A stretch of 64,000 nucleotides of DNA from Adiantum capillus-veneris (Eukaryota > Streptophyta > Polypodiopsida > Polypodiales > Pteridaceae): the NCBI GenBank assembly GCA_014529385.2, contig CM043959.1:56400753-56464752 (forward strand). Direction: 5' to 3'. The position numbers and the translations under genes are program-made. The notes below the pieces were generated by a model. The model was not told the origin of the DNA and searched no databases. It saw only the letters and a list, made by a program, of their open reading frames with translations. Shown piece after piece: positions 35,315 to 47,010 of the stretch (positions are counted from its first letter, which is position 1; each line of letters begins with the position of its first letter).

Positions 35315-36004
35315 CTAAGGGGGCGGGATTAAAAAGGAGATTATGGAAGGGGCAAATGGGTGGATGCCATGTGGACTGAAATGGTGGGTATGGAAGGTCC
35401 TAAAAGTAAGTGGTCAAACTTGTGCTCTTTTACAAAATACAAAGAGAAAATCTCTTATAATTTCAAGAAAATAAACTTTTTTCTAAATAGTTGAGTAAAA
35501 ACCAATACTTTCTCTCTCTAGTGGCTGTTAGTTTCTCCTCCCCTCTCTCCTAAAAAGGGGTCCCTCCAGAAACGTGTTGATAATTCCCTCCCTCTCTCTC
35601 TACTGTACCATCTCTCACTTCTCTTCACTTCACATTAAGTTTTCCCTCCCAAAAGCTTTGCTTCTCTTTCCTTCCTTTCAATTTTCCCTCCCAAAAGCTC
35701 TGCAGTAGAAGTTTGAACCTTCTTTCCCTCCTCAAGCTTACTGCATTCTTCTCAAGATGAAGTTCTCCATTTCTCCATGAGCCTCACTAAACACCTCTAC
35801 TTAAAGCTGAAGATCTGTTGCATATTCTTTTGCTAGATCATCCCTCTTTCTTTCCTCAACAGGTTTCCTGCTCCTTCTCCATTGTGCTCTCTAGAGAGGA
35901 TCTACTTTCCTCTCAAGCTTTGCAACATTATCTTTCCAATTAAGCCAATAAGCAGGTGGAGCAGTATAGCAGTAAGTGGCATCCTTCGTTTGATGTACCA
36001 TCAA

Positions 36005-36125
36005 CACTACAACAAAAAAACGTGTTATCGACGTAGATATCGACGCGGCCCGTCGCTATGCGCGTCGCTGTGAAACCAGTTGCTATTAGCGACGTGCATA
36101 GCGACGACCATAGCAGAAAATTTTT
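36005..36125 (+). mobile_element. Terminal fragment of a second CACTA-type element
   Basis: CACTACAACAAAAAAACGTG is a typical CACTA terminal sequence. It is followed by repeated sub-terminal words of the TAGCGACG / CGTCGCTA type in both orientations. No matching opposite end was found, so this looks like a truncated end, or one end of an element whose other end has decayed. Confidence 0.5.
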
Positions 36126-36654
36126 TTCTTGGGCAAAGGGCAGGTAGCCTGGCCTGTGCCCAGTTAAAAGATGGACACAGCCACAGCCAGACTTCCTACC
36201 CTCTGCCCAAGAAAGCGAGCAGCACCAAAATATCAACCATGCTCCCGCGCACAGAAATTTTGGCAGAGTTCCCTTTGTTTTTACATAAACTTTTCAAAAA
36301 AAAAACCCATATCATGTATACGTCTGAGGATCTGCACTTTCTGTCAGATGTAGGCAACATAGAATGTCCTCTTGATGATTGGGAGGTGGAAGTGACAAGA
36401 GAGAAAAGGGGGGAAAAGAGAAAGAGTTGGCTCACATTTTAGAGAGAGAATGCAGAGAGAGAATATGAAAAATCTTCTTTTTGGACATGGAGACTGAAAA
36501 GTGCTTCTTTTAATGAGAACTAAGTGAGAGAGAGTGTTTTAAATGTTAGAGAGAGAGGAGAGAAATGGGGAAAGACATTTTAAAATTCAGTTACCCACCT
36601 CTCTTTTGTGTTAAAGTAGCCTATTTTCAAAATACAAAATATACAAATGGTATT

Positions 36655-37311
36655 TTTAAAAATCTCAGCATAGGCCTTTTTGCCCTCTCTTTTAGGCTTG
36701 GTCAAACTTGACTTAAGCTTTATCCATTTCCTTAAACTCCCAAATAAAGAGACCCTCCTATACCGGATTCCCTTCCTAATGTCTATGATAGGGCTATGAC
36801 GGTGTTGCTTGTGACATGTAACCAATGAAAACAATTGACTATCAACATCGGGCTTCGCCTGTCGTGATCTCACCTTGTGCAAGGTGCAACGATTGACATT
36901 TAGGACCCTAGCAATCTTCCAATTCAACATCATTTGCAATGCTGCATTCTTCAAAAACAACTCCTCATTGGAACCTAGCTCCTTGATGGTAGCCAGTGTG
37001 CTGCGGACATTGGAGACAATTGCAGTCTGTACAACAACCTCCTCCTCGAAAGACTCATCATGAATTGCCTGAACATGCAGATGTTGAGCAACAAGATTCC
37101 AGATTTCTAACTTTGCTTCTGTACTAAAACCTTCATTCCTACTCTTGAAAGCTCTCACAATCTGGGAGGAGATTTTCTTTTTCTCCTCATCGTTGAGGGC
37201 ATGATGTTGTCACTCAAATTTCATTTGTTTCTGCTCCCATTGTTTCCTCTTTCTTACTCTTTCATATTCCCTGATTACAGAAAGAGATTGATCTTGGGAG
37301 TTGTAATTCAT
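36655..37311 (-). pseudogene. N-terminal exon of the G1 transposase-like gene with HTH-like segment
   Basis: From an ATG at about 37311 the frame reads a basic start ('YERVRKRKQWEQ'), a TGA near 37213, then an open frame. This includes ALQMMLNWKIARVLNVNRC TLHKVRSRQ (written in two parts), which has the look of a helix-turn-helix. This could bind transposon ends. The segment after about 36700 is doubtful as coding. Confidence 0.5.
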
Positions 37312-37670
37312 TGCGTGAAGTGGCTCTCTTTTTCTTTTTCCTGAGAACTATAGACGTGCATAATATGTTACTTACTTAAAATCACTTAAATGTATAGCTG
37401 TCGACACTTGATGTTGTAATGCACACATACTATCCTCACAAAATTATAGATGTGACCAACAAAACCAATGACTGCATTTGGAGTGGGTGGGGTACACAGA
37501 AGATTTGCTTACTATCAGATTATAGTACAACTCCATTTCTAGCATTGGAGCTAGTGCTAATAATGTTGGTTGCTGGTTCTCCATTTCTGTAGGTCTGTGT
37601 CAGAACGAGAGAAAGAGATCAGCTTTGACAACTAATCTCTCAGCCAGGATTCTCGGTGGTGCAATGAACG

Positions 37671-37779
<109 letters not shown>

Positions 37780-37953
37780 CCCCACGTCGTCTTCAGTAAC
37801 TGAAAATAGAAGCACATGAGGAGGGAAAATAAATTTTTTACGGAACATTTGAAATTCAAAGGACTTACCCATCTATTTTTAGTATATTCTAACAAGCACA
37901 AGTAACTAGCAGTGTCCGGGACAACATAGTGACACGTTAACATGCTTCTACCC

Positions 37954-38040
37954 ATATATTTTCATTCGCATAGGCCTAGCTCGGTTCAATCTTTTCCACT
38001 TGTCAGCTGCAATAGATAATAAAATACCAATTCCATAACA
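37954..38040 (-). mobile_element. R1 3' LTR, second part (split LTR)
   Basis: From ATATATTTTCATTCGCATAGG to CCATAACA this segment matches the end of the intact R1 LTR (61103-61188) with roughly a dozen substitutions. A short purine-biased sequence (minus strand, GAGAGGTA) abuts it in polypurine-tract position. It completes the LTR begun at 3699. Confidence 0.7.
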
Positions 38041-38504
38041 TACCTCTCGGTTGGAAAGCAACTATCCTCAGTCGCAAAGATAAGAATGCTGCAAACGATG
38101 CTTGTGAAAAACAGTGATTAGAAATTTGTGTCAAAAAAGATAGCATATAGGGAAAATAATAAAACAAAACAACATTGCATATGCCTGCCGTCATCCACAT
38201 ACTACCTATTCTAGTGTCCCATACCACTGGAATAAGCAGAATATGTCATACCCTGATGAATCACGATATCATTGTTCACACTCATTATCATAACTAATTC
38301 TCATCAATCTCAAATCCAATTCCATAAATACTATCGCGACAATCCACAAAAAATCTAAGTCCAAATATCTGCCAACATATATCCATTTTCAAATCCAAAA
38401 TCCAAATATTTAAATATTCAAATATTCAAATCCAAAATCCCCAGGTAACAAAATCATATCAGTTACAGTGGTGGCCAGCCACTGTAGCATGATTTTGTGA
38501 TCGG

Positions 38505-38735
38505 TGTTGCCTCAATTGGCGAATCTACACCAATAAGATGTGCTGCTTAGATCGGCGAATCTACACTAATGCTGCCTATATCGACGGATCAACATTTACC
38601 ATTGTGAATAGATCTGCAATTTGTCAGTGTGCTATCTAAATCGGCGGATCTGCACAGATAATTGGTGTTGCCTAAATTGGTGAATCTGCACCAAGATGAG
38701 CATTTTACACATTGCCTAAATTGGCGAGTCTGTGT
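38505..38735. repeat. Minisatellite with core 'ttgcctaaattggcgaatctgc'
   Basis: Five or six degenerate copies of a 40-60 bp unit containing 'gcct(a/c)aattggcgaatct' occur in tandem. Confidence 0.65.
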
Positions 38736-40395
38736 GCATGTGACCAATGGACTAGACAAGACATAAAGGAGAAAATATATTTACTACATTGTCACCATCA
38801 CAGTGCAGTATATCACCAAAGGACTTACAAATGGTTGTGCAGTATCCCAGAGCACCTTAGCTCGCATGAGTAGCTGCATAGCTTACTGACAAATCATCTC
38901 AACCAAAATTTCTTTCAATACAATTAGGGAATGACCTTAGCAGTGTAAGAGGGTGTCATAAAATCGGATAAAATATGGTTAGGAGATTAGTAAGAAAGCT
39001 GTAAAAATGAGTTTGCAAAATAAAGTAAAGAGATTACTTATCTGACGTCCTCGCATTATGCTCTGCATAGGTTTTTGTGAATCCTTAAATGAGTTAGAGA
39101 AATGTAACAAAAACAAGTGAAGATCGTGATAAAAATCATTTGAGTAAGGTCAATCAAGACAGCTACTTTTATTTCCTTAAAATTGTGGTAAATGAAATAA
39201 AGGTAATGGTGTGGAGCAGTGCTATTGTACAGCAACTAGTAAAATATAACAATGAGCCATACGAAGAGGAGAAAACCCAAAAAATCTTCATAATTTTACA
39301 AGTGCAATAATTTTAAGGCCCACTTATGAATGCCTGATATTGGACAACTGGAATTGATGAACGGAATCACAAAGAAGATCATGTGATATAGGACACTGCT
39401 TGTGTAGTTTGACTTTAATGTACTGAAAAAAGGAAATACAGTGGATAATAAATAAGGGGAATGGGTGGGAACTTGGAATATTCATGAGTAGATATGGGAC
39501 TTGTTTCAAAGTGTTATCTATCTTGCACACATACAAGAGTAATCATACCAATTGTAGTTTGACACTGCTGTTCTTATAGCACCTGTTTCATGCTAGGAAT
39601 TGTCTTCTAAGGTGTGTTCTAGAACATACAAAAAAAATCTAATGAAATTCAATCCTATAATAGTTCGGAGAATCAGGAAATGATAATGCATGACAAAATA
39701 GATTGTCTTGTGATGGTTTTAAAACTTCACATCCCATAGTAAAACCCTAAACATTTCTTAATGTGACCCTTAGAGTCTTACATAAACATGAAGAAGTGGA
39801 TTACTATGTGCATATTTTGAAGTAAGAAAGAATCCTACAAAATTACCCTTACTTGAACCAGATTTCTTTCGAGAAATAAATTGACTTATCTTAAAATAAT
39901 GAAGATAGACAACAATCAATTAACAATTTCTCAATCCACGATAAATCAAATTGGTAATATAAACTAAACAAACCCCGACATAATGGGATGAACAATTGAT
40001 ATATAGGGATTCCATTGAGTGTATTTTTTTTATCTTGATAGTAGAAGGCCCCTCGGGAGATTCAATCCCGGAAGAGGATGAAACCCGGCCAAAGTCTTTG
40101 AAGACAATTGTGGCTAAGCATCATCATCATTGACTTACATATGTTGAGAGTATTCCCCCACATGGTGCCGCTTGATATAAGCAATTATACGAGAGAATTG
40201 TGAGGTGTGCATTACCCAGAAAGTCTCGCTTGACAAGCAAACACCAACTGAGTCTATTGCTGTGTCGTGTTTGGAGACTGTCTCGAGGGCATACAATATG
40301 ATTTCTAGTAGCATGACAAAGTTAGCAGCCCCGATGACATAAGGTAGCCACTACTACTCACAAGCTGAGCTATTATTGATGTCAATCATGTTTCC

Positions 40396-40511
<116 letters not shown>

Positions 40512-41194
40512 TATATAAATTATGATAATAAGAATTATTTTTTCTTCATGCTAGGGACATACCTAGATTTCTATTCATTTTGCAGTAAGCCCTCAATGTA
40601 TTGGTTTGGCGAGAGAGATTTGTGGTGGACGTTGCAGGGCACGGTGAGAGTGACCTGCACAGGTGGAGTTTAGACGTAGATGGACATGTATGTTTCTGGA
40701 TAGCTTGTCCAGTATGTTGTTGGAGAAGGTATTGTACTAATCGCTGAATAACTTCGTCAATGTTTTCCACTGGAAGTAGCGGTACTGGGAGGGTAAAGAG
40801 AGAGAGAGAGAGTGAAACGAAATGAAATGTTATATTATGCGTCTTCAAAGTCCTATGGGACCAAACTCAGACAATCTTTATGGATCTAATACAATGTTTG
40901 GATACAAAATAAAATGAAGTAAAGTAAAAAAATTTTAAAATCTTCAAGCTGAAATCATCATCACACTATGACATTTGGAGCACATTACCGCTCAGATAGA
41001 TGCACAAAAACAAAGGAAAAGTTCAAGTCAAAAAATCTCGGAGGCGGTAATGCTGGAGTCAATGCTCGCAGTAATGGTCCTTCAGCAATGCACGCGGTAA
41101 TTGGCCGTCTATAGTTCCGCGCTTATTTCCACGGGCCTTACAACAAGAAATACCGCAACCATTATCGCGCACGCGAGTATTCTAAAGAAAAAGA

Positions 41195-41243
41195 AGATGA
41201 CCATTTGGATGGTCCTTGGTAGGACCCATCCAAATGGTCATTT
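41195..41243. repeat. Hairpin-forming inverted repeat in the C1 left end
   Basis: 'gatgaccatttggatgg' and 'ccatccaaatggtcat' are near-perfect inverted arms around a short loop. It is followed at 41308-41504 by two direct copies (~95 bp) containing 'gcccaaata(g/t)gcgat' and 'acaactgtggccaaaaga'. Confidence 0.7.
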
Positions 41244-41657
41244 GCCTTTTTTTTCCTATACATTTAATAAATAAAAAAACAACAATTTCATTGCACAAAA
41301 ACTTTGGGCCAAAATTAAATGTTTAATTATATTGGAGAAACTCTTCATTACAAAATTGCCCAAATAGGCGATGCATGGCGGCTATACAACTGTGGCCAAA
41401 AGAAGACTTTGGGCCAAAATCAAGTGTTTAATTATATTGGATATTACAAAATTGCCCAAATATGCGATACATGGGGGCTATACAACTGTGGCCAAAAGAA
41501 GACGGGCCCAAAAACACTTGGAGGATTGAGCTACTCGGATCCTGGGACCTCACGAGGGACTCCCTGACTCTGAAAAAGAAAAAAACAACAAAACCTTTAA
41601 TTAATACATATGGATACATAATTCTACATGCACTCATTTAAAAAAAAAGTTCACACT

Positions 41658-42868
41658 TACAGGCTGTAGTGTACGACATGCATTTTCAAATTCTTCGCGA
41701 TTGAGTTTTGTTGTTTTCATACAACCAGCACCATGTCTGATATTTTGAGTGGCTCTCTGTGTATGTTTGGATCTCTTAGCTTGGGCGGGTCATAGTAATA
41801 TTTTGTTGTATATCAATTAAAAAATATCACAAACCTAACCTTATTACCACAAATTAAATCAATTCAAATGAAAATACGCGCACTCACAAATTTATCTTTC
41901 CATGCTACTTTTCCGCCCGAGCCGTAATGCGTGGGCGTTTGCTGCGCCCTCGCCTCCACTTTCCGAGTGTGCGCCATAGCACCTTCTGCTCTCTCGTCCT
42001 CCAGCTCGCCGTGGGCTTTCTCCCACTCCTCATCGTGAACATTTCCAGGGCGATAGTTGTGACCCTCAGATTCAAATGTTCGCTTTGCCGCCCTCCGCAC
42101 AATGGACTTCTTATTTTTCAAGAAATTCTTGACATACTACTCGAGCCACTGCTTGGAGAACTCTTCCACTTCCGGATTAGGGAACCGCATGAGCAATGTC
42201 GTGTGAATGTACGTCAAGTGGGCTGGGTCCTGATCTTTGAAAGATTTAAAGCAATCTTGGTATGTCGAGTGGATCAACTGGTTAAGGTGCCCTCGAAATG
42301 TCCTCCCCAAAGAGGAACCTAGATCCACCTCCCCCCCTCGATGTATATAATAGTAGTAGCCACGAGTGTCCGGGGCAGTCGCATCGCGGTCCTCATCCTC
42401 ATGTGGAGCTCCAAGGGGTGAGCGAGGAGGTCGGGGTGTAAGAGGAGGTGAATCTGTAGCACTGCCCCCTCCACCACCAAAGCAGCACGAGCCACTACCT
42501 CGACGAGAGTGTGAGCCACCACCACGGGAAGGGCGCTGGCCACCCAAAGAGCGCTGGCCCGAGCCCGAACTGCTGGGTGGTGTAGGCGACGGATAACTTG
42601 ACGTTGCGGGCGTGGATCGCTGCGAATGCAAGGTGGAGGGAGCTGCGGGTGACGGGAAAGTCGAGGGTAAGGTGGAGGGAGGCGCTGTGGGAGGCACACT
42701 CTGCACAATCAGAGTACCGACGCCCGGTGTCGCAAGCTGTGAGAGCCCATAGGCAGCCAACTGTGTGGGTGTGTACCGCCCTAGAAGACTCTGATGCGAG
42801 GATAGCCACTCTGCCTGGGCGCGGTATGCCCTCTCGAGGTCGGGGTCATGACTGCATCTCGGAACCAT
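41658..42868 (-). pseudogene. C1 Ptta/En/Spm-like transposon protein
   Basis: Starting at ATG 42868, a frame of 243 codons has a Pro/Ser/Gly-rich middle and a conserved-looking C-terminal part (GRTFRGHLNQLIHSTYQD). After a stop near 42134 it continues as KNKKSIVRRAAKRTFESEGH to 41864. A further exon near 41658-41760 contains 'RHGAG' and 'KLNREEFENA'. The 'KNK..R..H..G' arrangement is like the plant Ptta/En/Spm transposase family, thought to act as an accessory DNA-binding protein beside TNP2. It is transcribed away from TNP2. Confidence 0.55.
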
Positions 42869-43321
42869 CGAAAGCCGAAGGTGGATTGTGGCTGGTGGGA
42901 GGAGTAGTAAGCATCACAAGCGTCGTAAGAGAGGCCCTCGGCGAGAAAGTCCTCTATGGATCGATAGCCGTACGTGGAAGAGGATGCTATATCCTACAAT
43001 TTCACAAAAAAAGGGACCCTAACTAACATTGGATTCTAGTCAAAGTGAGATTCTTTATTGCATAGGATTCCTCCCTGCATAGGATTCCTTTTATCTTCTA
43101 TTTAAGAAATGGTTTGTGTGCTTTTTTTTTTTGCATCCATTTAGGGTGTGTGTGTGTGTGTGTGCTTCTAATTAATCTATTGTGTGTGTGCGTTAGTGTG
43201 TGGCAAAGAAATTAATCTAGTGTGTGTGTGTTGGACCTTAATCTACCGTTGGGCTTCTCGGTGACCATTGGGGTCTCAATCAACATCATCGCACACCCAC
43301 ATGGAGGTATGTTTTGGTATG

Positions 43322-44069
43322 CTTGTAACACATGCACACTAATGCTTGCATTAGTGTGTGCAATTTTTTCGCACACCAATGCTCACAATAGTGTGTGCTT
43401 GTGCATGCATTAGTGTGTAGACACACTAATTTGTGCACAAGCACACACACTAATGCAAGCATTAGTGTGTGCTAGAGAGATATGCACACACTAACGCTTG
43501 CATTAGTGTGTCCTTGGGCACAAATTAGTGTGTGGAAACACACTAATGCATGCTCACACTAATGATTGCATTAGTGTGTGTGTATAATGCATGCACACAC
43601 TAATGCAGGCATTAGTGTGTGATTGTGCACCAAATAGTGTGTGAAAACACACTAATTTGTGCACAATCACACAATAATGCAAGCATTAGTGTGTGCATTA
43701 TACACACACATGTGTGATGTGTGCTTATGCACAAATTAGTGTGTGAAAACACACCAATGCATGCACACACACACTAATGCAAGTTGGTGTGTTTTCACAC
43801 ACTAATTTGTGCATAAGCACACACAAATGCAAGCATTAGTGTGTGCATGCATTACAAGCACACACCAATGCTCACAATAGTGTTGTGCATGCATTAGTGT
43901 GTAGACACATTAATTTGTGCACAAGCACACACTAATGCAAGCATTAGTGTGTGCTAGAGAAGTATGCACACACTAACGCTTGCATTAGTGTGTGCTTGGG
44001 CAAAAATTAGTTTGTGAAAACACTAATTTGTGCACAATCACACACTAATGCCCGCATTAGTGTGTGCAT

Positions 44070-44115
<46 letters not shown>

Positions 44116-44760
44116 TGCTTGCATTAGTGTGTGTGTGTGTGTGTATAATGCATGAACACACTAATTCGGGCATTAGTGTGTGTATAATGCATGCACACAC
44201 TAATGCTTGCATTAGTGTGTGCTTGGGCACAAATTAGTGTGTGGAAACACACTAATGCTTGCATTAGTGTGTGATTGTGCACAAATTAGTTTGTGAAAAC
44301 ACAGTAATTTGTGCATAATCACACACTAATGCAAGCATTAGTGTGTGTGTGTATAGTGCATGCACACACTAATGCGGACATTAGTGTGTGAATATTGTGC
44401 ACAAAATAGTGTGTGAAAACACATTAATTTGTGCACAATCACACACTAATGCAAGCATTAATGTGTGTGTATAATTCTTTCACACACTAATGCTTGCATT
44501 AAGGTGTTCTTGTGCATGCATTAGTGTGTAAACACAATAATGCATGCACAAGCACACACTAATGTAAGCATTAGTGTGTGCTTGTAACGCATGCACGCAC
44601 TAATGCGGGCATTAGTGTGTGATTGTGCACAAAATAGTGTGTGAAAACACACTAATTTGTTCACAATCACACACTAATGCAAGCATTAGTGTGTGTATAA
44701 TGCATGCACACACTAATGCAAGCATTAGTGTGTGATTGTGCACAAATTAGTGTGTGTGTG
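43322..44760. repeat. Array 4: palindromic CACTAATGCAAGCATTAGTG minisatellite in C1
   Basis: About 1.4 kb is built from self-complementary words such as CACTAATGCAAGCATTAGTG and TGTGCACAAATTAGTGTGTG (with its inverse), joined by TG/CA tracts. It lies between the divergent Ptta-like (-) and TNP2 (+) genes. Its logic (palindromic core with TAAT/ATTA, no fixed period) is like arrays 1-3, but the sequence differs. Confidence 0.85.
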
Positions 44761-44852
44761 TGCGTGTGTGTACAATGTGTGTGTGCATGTGTGTGCATAT
44801 GTGTGTGTGCGTGTGCAATGTGTATGTGTGTGCATGTGTGTGTGTATGTGTA

Positions 44853-44911
<59 letters not shown>
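44740..44911. repeat. (TG)n microsatellite
   Basis: A TG-rich tract, pure from about 44850 to 44910, forms the right edge of array 4. Thr-His repeat frames through it are artefacts. Confidence 0.95.
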
Positions 44912-44912
<1 letters not shown>

Positions 44913-45108
44913 AGAATGAGAAGAAAGAGAGAGAGTTCGAGCACTTACACTCGTGACCTCGATCGCTTGGATATGGTGGGGATGGAGATGAAGGGAGTAA
45001 TAGAGCTTGGAGATGGAGAGAGAGAAGGAGAGAGAGCTTGGAGATGGAGAGGGAAACAGGCCCGCGCAGAGAAGGAGCTCGTTTTTGAATTTTGGCATTC
45101 AATTTCGC

Positions 45109-45140
45109 GGGGGCACTTAGGTGCCCCCTTTATATAAAAA
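45109..45140 (+). promoter_or_regulatory. Candidate TNP2 promoter: hairpin next to a TATA box
   Basis: GGGGGCAC-TTAG-GTGCCCCC is a perfect 8-bp stem followed directly by TTTATATAAAAAAG. It stands about 240 bp upstream of the first TNP2-like exon. Just downstream are GCGAGTATTACC/TTACCGC words like those near the C1 ends. Confidence 0.45.
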
Positions 45141-45373
45141 AGTTTGCTGGAAATTTTACCGCGAGTATTACCTCGTCTGCTCCCGCGTGTATTACCGCAA
45201 AAATCTTTGATGAGACATTAAGGTTACGCCGACTGGATGACCTCTTGTACCCACCTCTTTACCTTACAGTCCCCTCTATCTTTAATGAGTGTCAGTCATG
45301 TCAGTAGCAACATTCTTTATTCTTCTTTTTCTTATTTTATTTTTTCTTATTTAGTGTGTGGTCGTGTGTGCAG

Positions 45374-46656
45374 GTCGATTGGGATGACGTGGGTCCGTCA
45401 ATTGGCGCGGAACGAACTCGATGGTGGTTGAGCGAGCGACTACCATGTCCATGTACGCGATGTAAGCATGCGATTGCACGGCTTTGGCATATATGCTTGG
45501 ATCACGTGGATGATTATGGACTATGGGACGATCTGAGAAAACGCGTTCGAATGGAAACTAGCGATCCGAGGGTTTTGGAATCCATTGATGTCGCTCCCCA
45601 TTGGAGTGTGATCGGGGGCGGAGGTGGAGGAGCACGGAAGAGCGATTACGCCAGGAAGCAGTCATGGGAGGGGTTCACACCCGCCGTCCGATGTGGGTGG
45701 GTCCACATGAGTGCATGCGCATCCTACATCCACCACATATGGGGATCTCCCCACCACCCTGCCCCACATGGAGGTGGAGGAAGATCATTTGCACAATATG
45801 GTTGAGGATCTTCTTGCACGTGAGGCGGCGAATGAGTGTGAGCGTGAGTGTGCATGTGAAGAAGCCGCACAAAAAACCAAAGATTCATTGCTAGAGGCAG
45901 CACACATCGCTCTTTACGAGGGATGCTCCTACTCCATATTACGAGCGTCTCTTGAGATCTTGAATATTCAAGCAATTTTGGGATGGAGCAATGCAGGGGT
46001 CGATGCACTATTGAGGTACGTTTAAGTGTAATAAGTGTTAGTTGTGAGTTTTTTTCGTGGTTATATGCAATAACGAGTGTTCTTTAATTATGTCATGGGC
46101 TATTAGGTAAGATGATGCCTAAAGGCAATCATCTTCCAGAAAATCGAAGGAAGGCACGACAGGTGGTGACATGGCTTGGGATGGACTATGACCGCATACA
46201 TGAATGTGTCAATGGTTGCGTGCTGCTTGCCCCGAGTGTGGAGAATCAAGGTACAAAGAGGGAATGCAAGGAACCACAATACCTCGTAAGGTTCTTTGTC
46301 ATTTTCCCCTCATTCTCCGCATCAAGCACATGTTCAGCACCAAAGGAACAAGGGAGCTTCTTACATGGCATATGACAAATCGCTCCACCGATGGGGTTAT
46401 GAGGGTGCCAGCTGACTCGCCGGCATGGCAACACATCGAGCAGACATGGCCGGAGTTTAGAGAAGAGCCTTGTCACTTGAGGCTTGGTCTGGCTAGTGAT
46501 GGGGTAAACCCATTTGGGCATCGGTCTACCTCATGGAGTACTTGGCCAGTGGTTGTTGTGAACTACAACATTCCACCATGGGAGTCAACCAAGAAGGGGA
46601 ACATTTTTCTCTCTCTTCTAGTCCCAGGAAAACACAAGGTGAATAACATGGATGTA
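45374..46656 (+). pseudogene. TNP2-type CACTA transposase, N-terminal half
   Basis: After a GTGTGCAG acceptor the frame gives the transposase-associated domain with CPCTRCKHA. A frame change leads to 'ALYEGCSYSILRA' and 'LGWSNAGVDALL' (45711-46025). After an intron-like gap come 'LPENRRKARQVV', 'IHECVNGC', 'CPECGESRYKEG' (46204-), RLGLASDGVNPFG, WPVVVVNYNIPPW and LVPGKHK. These are the characteristic order of plant TNP2 proteins, which bind CACTA ends and cut DNA. Coding stops at NNMDV where T1 is inserted; the C-terminal half resumes at 55278. Confidence 0.85.
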
Positions 46657-46689
46657 CATTAGGAAATTTCAGAGGTCATTTGGAGGGCC
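46657..46689 (+). repeat. T1 left terminal inverted repeat
   Basis: It is 33 bp, beginning CATTAGGAAATTTCAGAGG and ending TTTGGAGGGCC. It differs from the right repeat at positions 8 and 15, both A versus G. Confidence 0.9.
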
Positions 46690-47010
46690 ATATGAAGAGA
46701 GAGAAAAATAGAGCGCGTCCCATGAGCACGAAGGCTACGTTACATAGGAAAGTACGTGGAAAGACTCAAAAAATAGGAAAATAGCATAAAACTTTCACGA
46801 AGCTAGGATTGTAGCATCGTAATTTCCTTCCTTTTACCGAGCTTTTAGGTGCTTGCATGTGGTCCCACTTCTGATATTCTCTTATGGTCATTAACGTACT
46901 GAAGGGTGACCATTAAGCCCGCACAAGATATTGGAATTCTAAAACACTTTCCCTCCATTAGAATGCTTTCAAAGTGAATCTCCCTCCACTAAAGCTTTTC
47001 TCTGAGAGCT

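Larger units (their letters stand above)
25822..37311 (-). pseudogene. Zinc-finger transposase-like gene of G1, multi-exon, disrupted
   Basis: Minus-strand exons, in order, appear to be 37311-36655 (basic N-terminus and helix-turn-helix-like segment), 35314-35159, 33426-33006, and 32907-32889 continued at 26293-25822 across retrotransposon R3. The combined layout (FW..TRVSPN segment, KIGMRMFEMLK, a Cys/His block with CCCEYHV, then RECLM..CxxCGV) resembles a plant transposase-like family I know from non-seed plants; the family name is not certain. Stops occur near 37213 and 33067, with frame changes near 35205 and 26080. It would be G1's candidate mobility gene. Confidence 0.55.

Noticed and set aside
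37915-37933. CACTATG on the minus strand at 37933 as the right end of G1 (a CACTA end)
   Set aside because: No matching CACTA end or 3-bp duplication is found at the left junction near 3791, and no sub-terminal repeats are seen.
42319-42708. Overlapping long frames in other phases of the Ptta-like gene (for example 42319-42708)
   Set aside because: They are shadows of a GC-rich Pro/Ser/Gly coding region. Only the 42868-start frame has family-like sequence.
44667-45137. Cys-Val and Thr-His rich frames around 44.7-45.1 kb
   Set aside because: They are translations of a TG/CA microsatellite.
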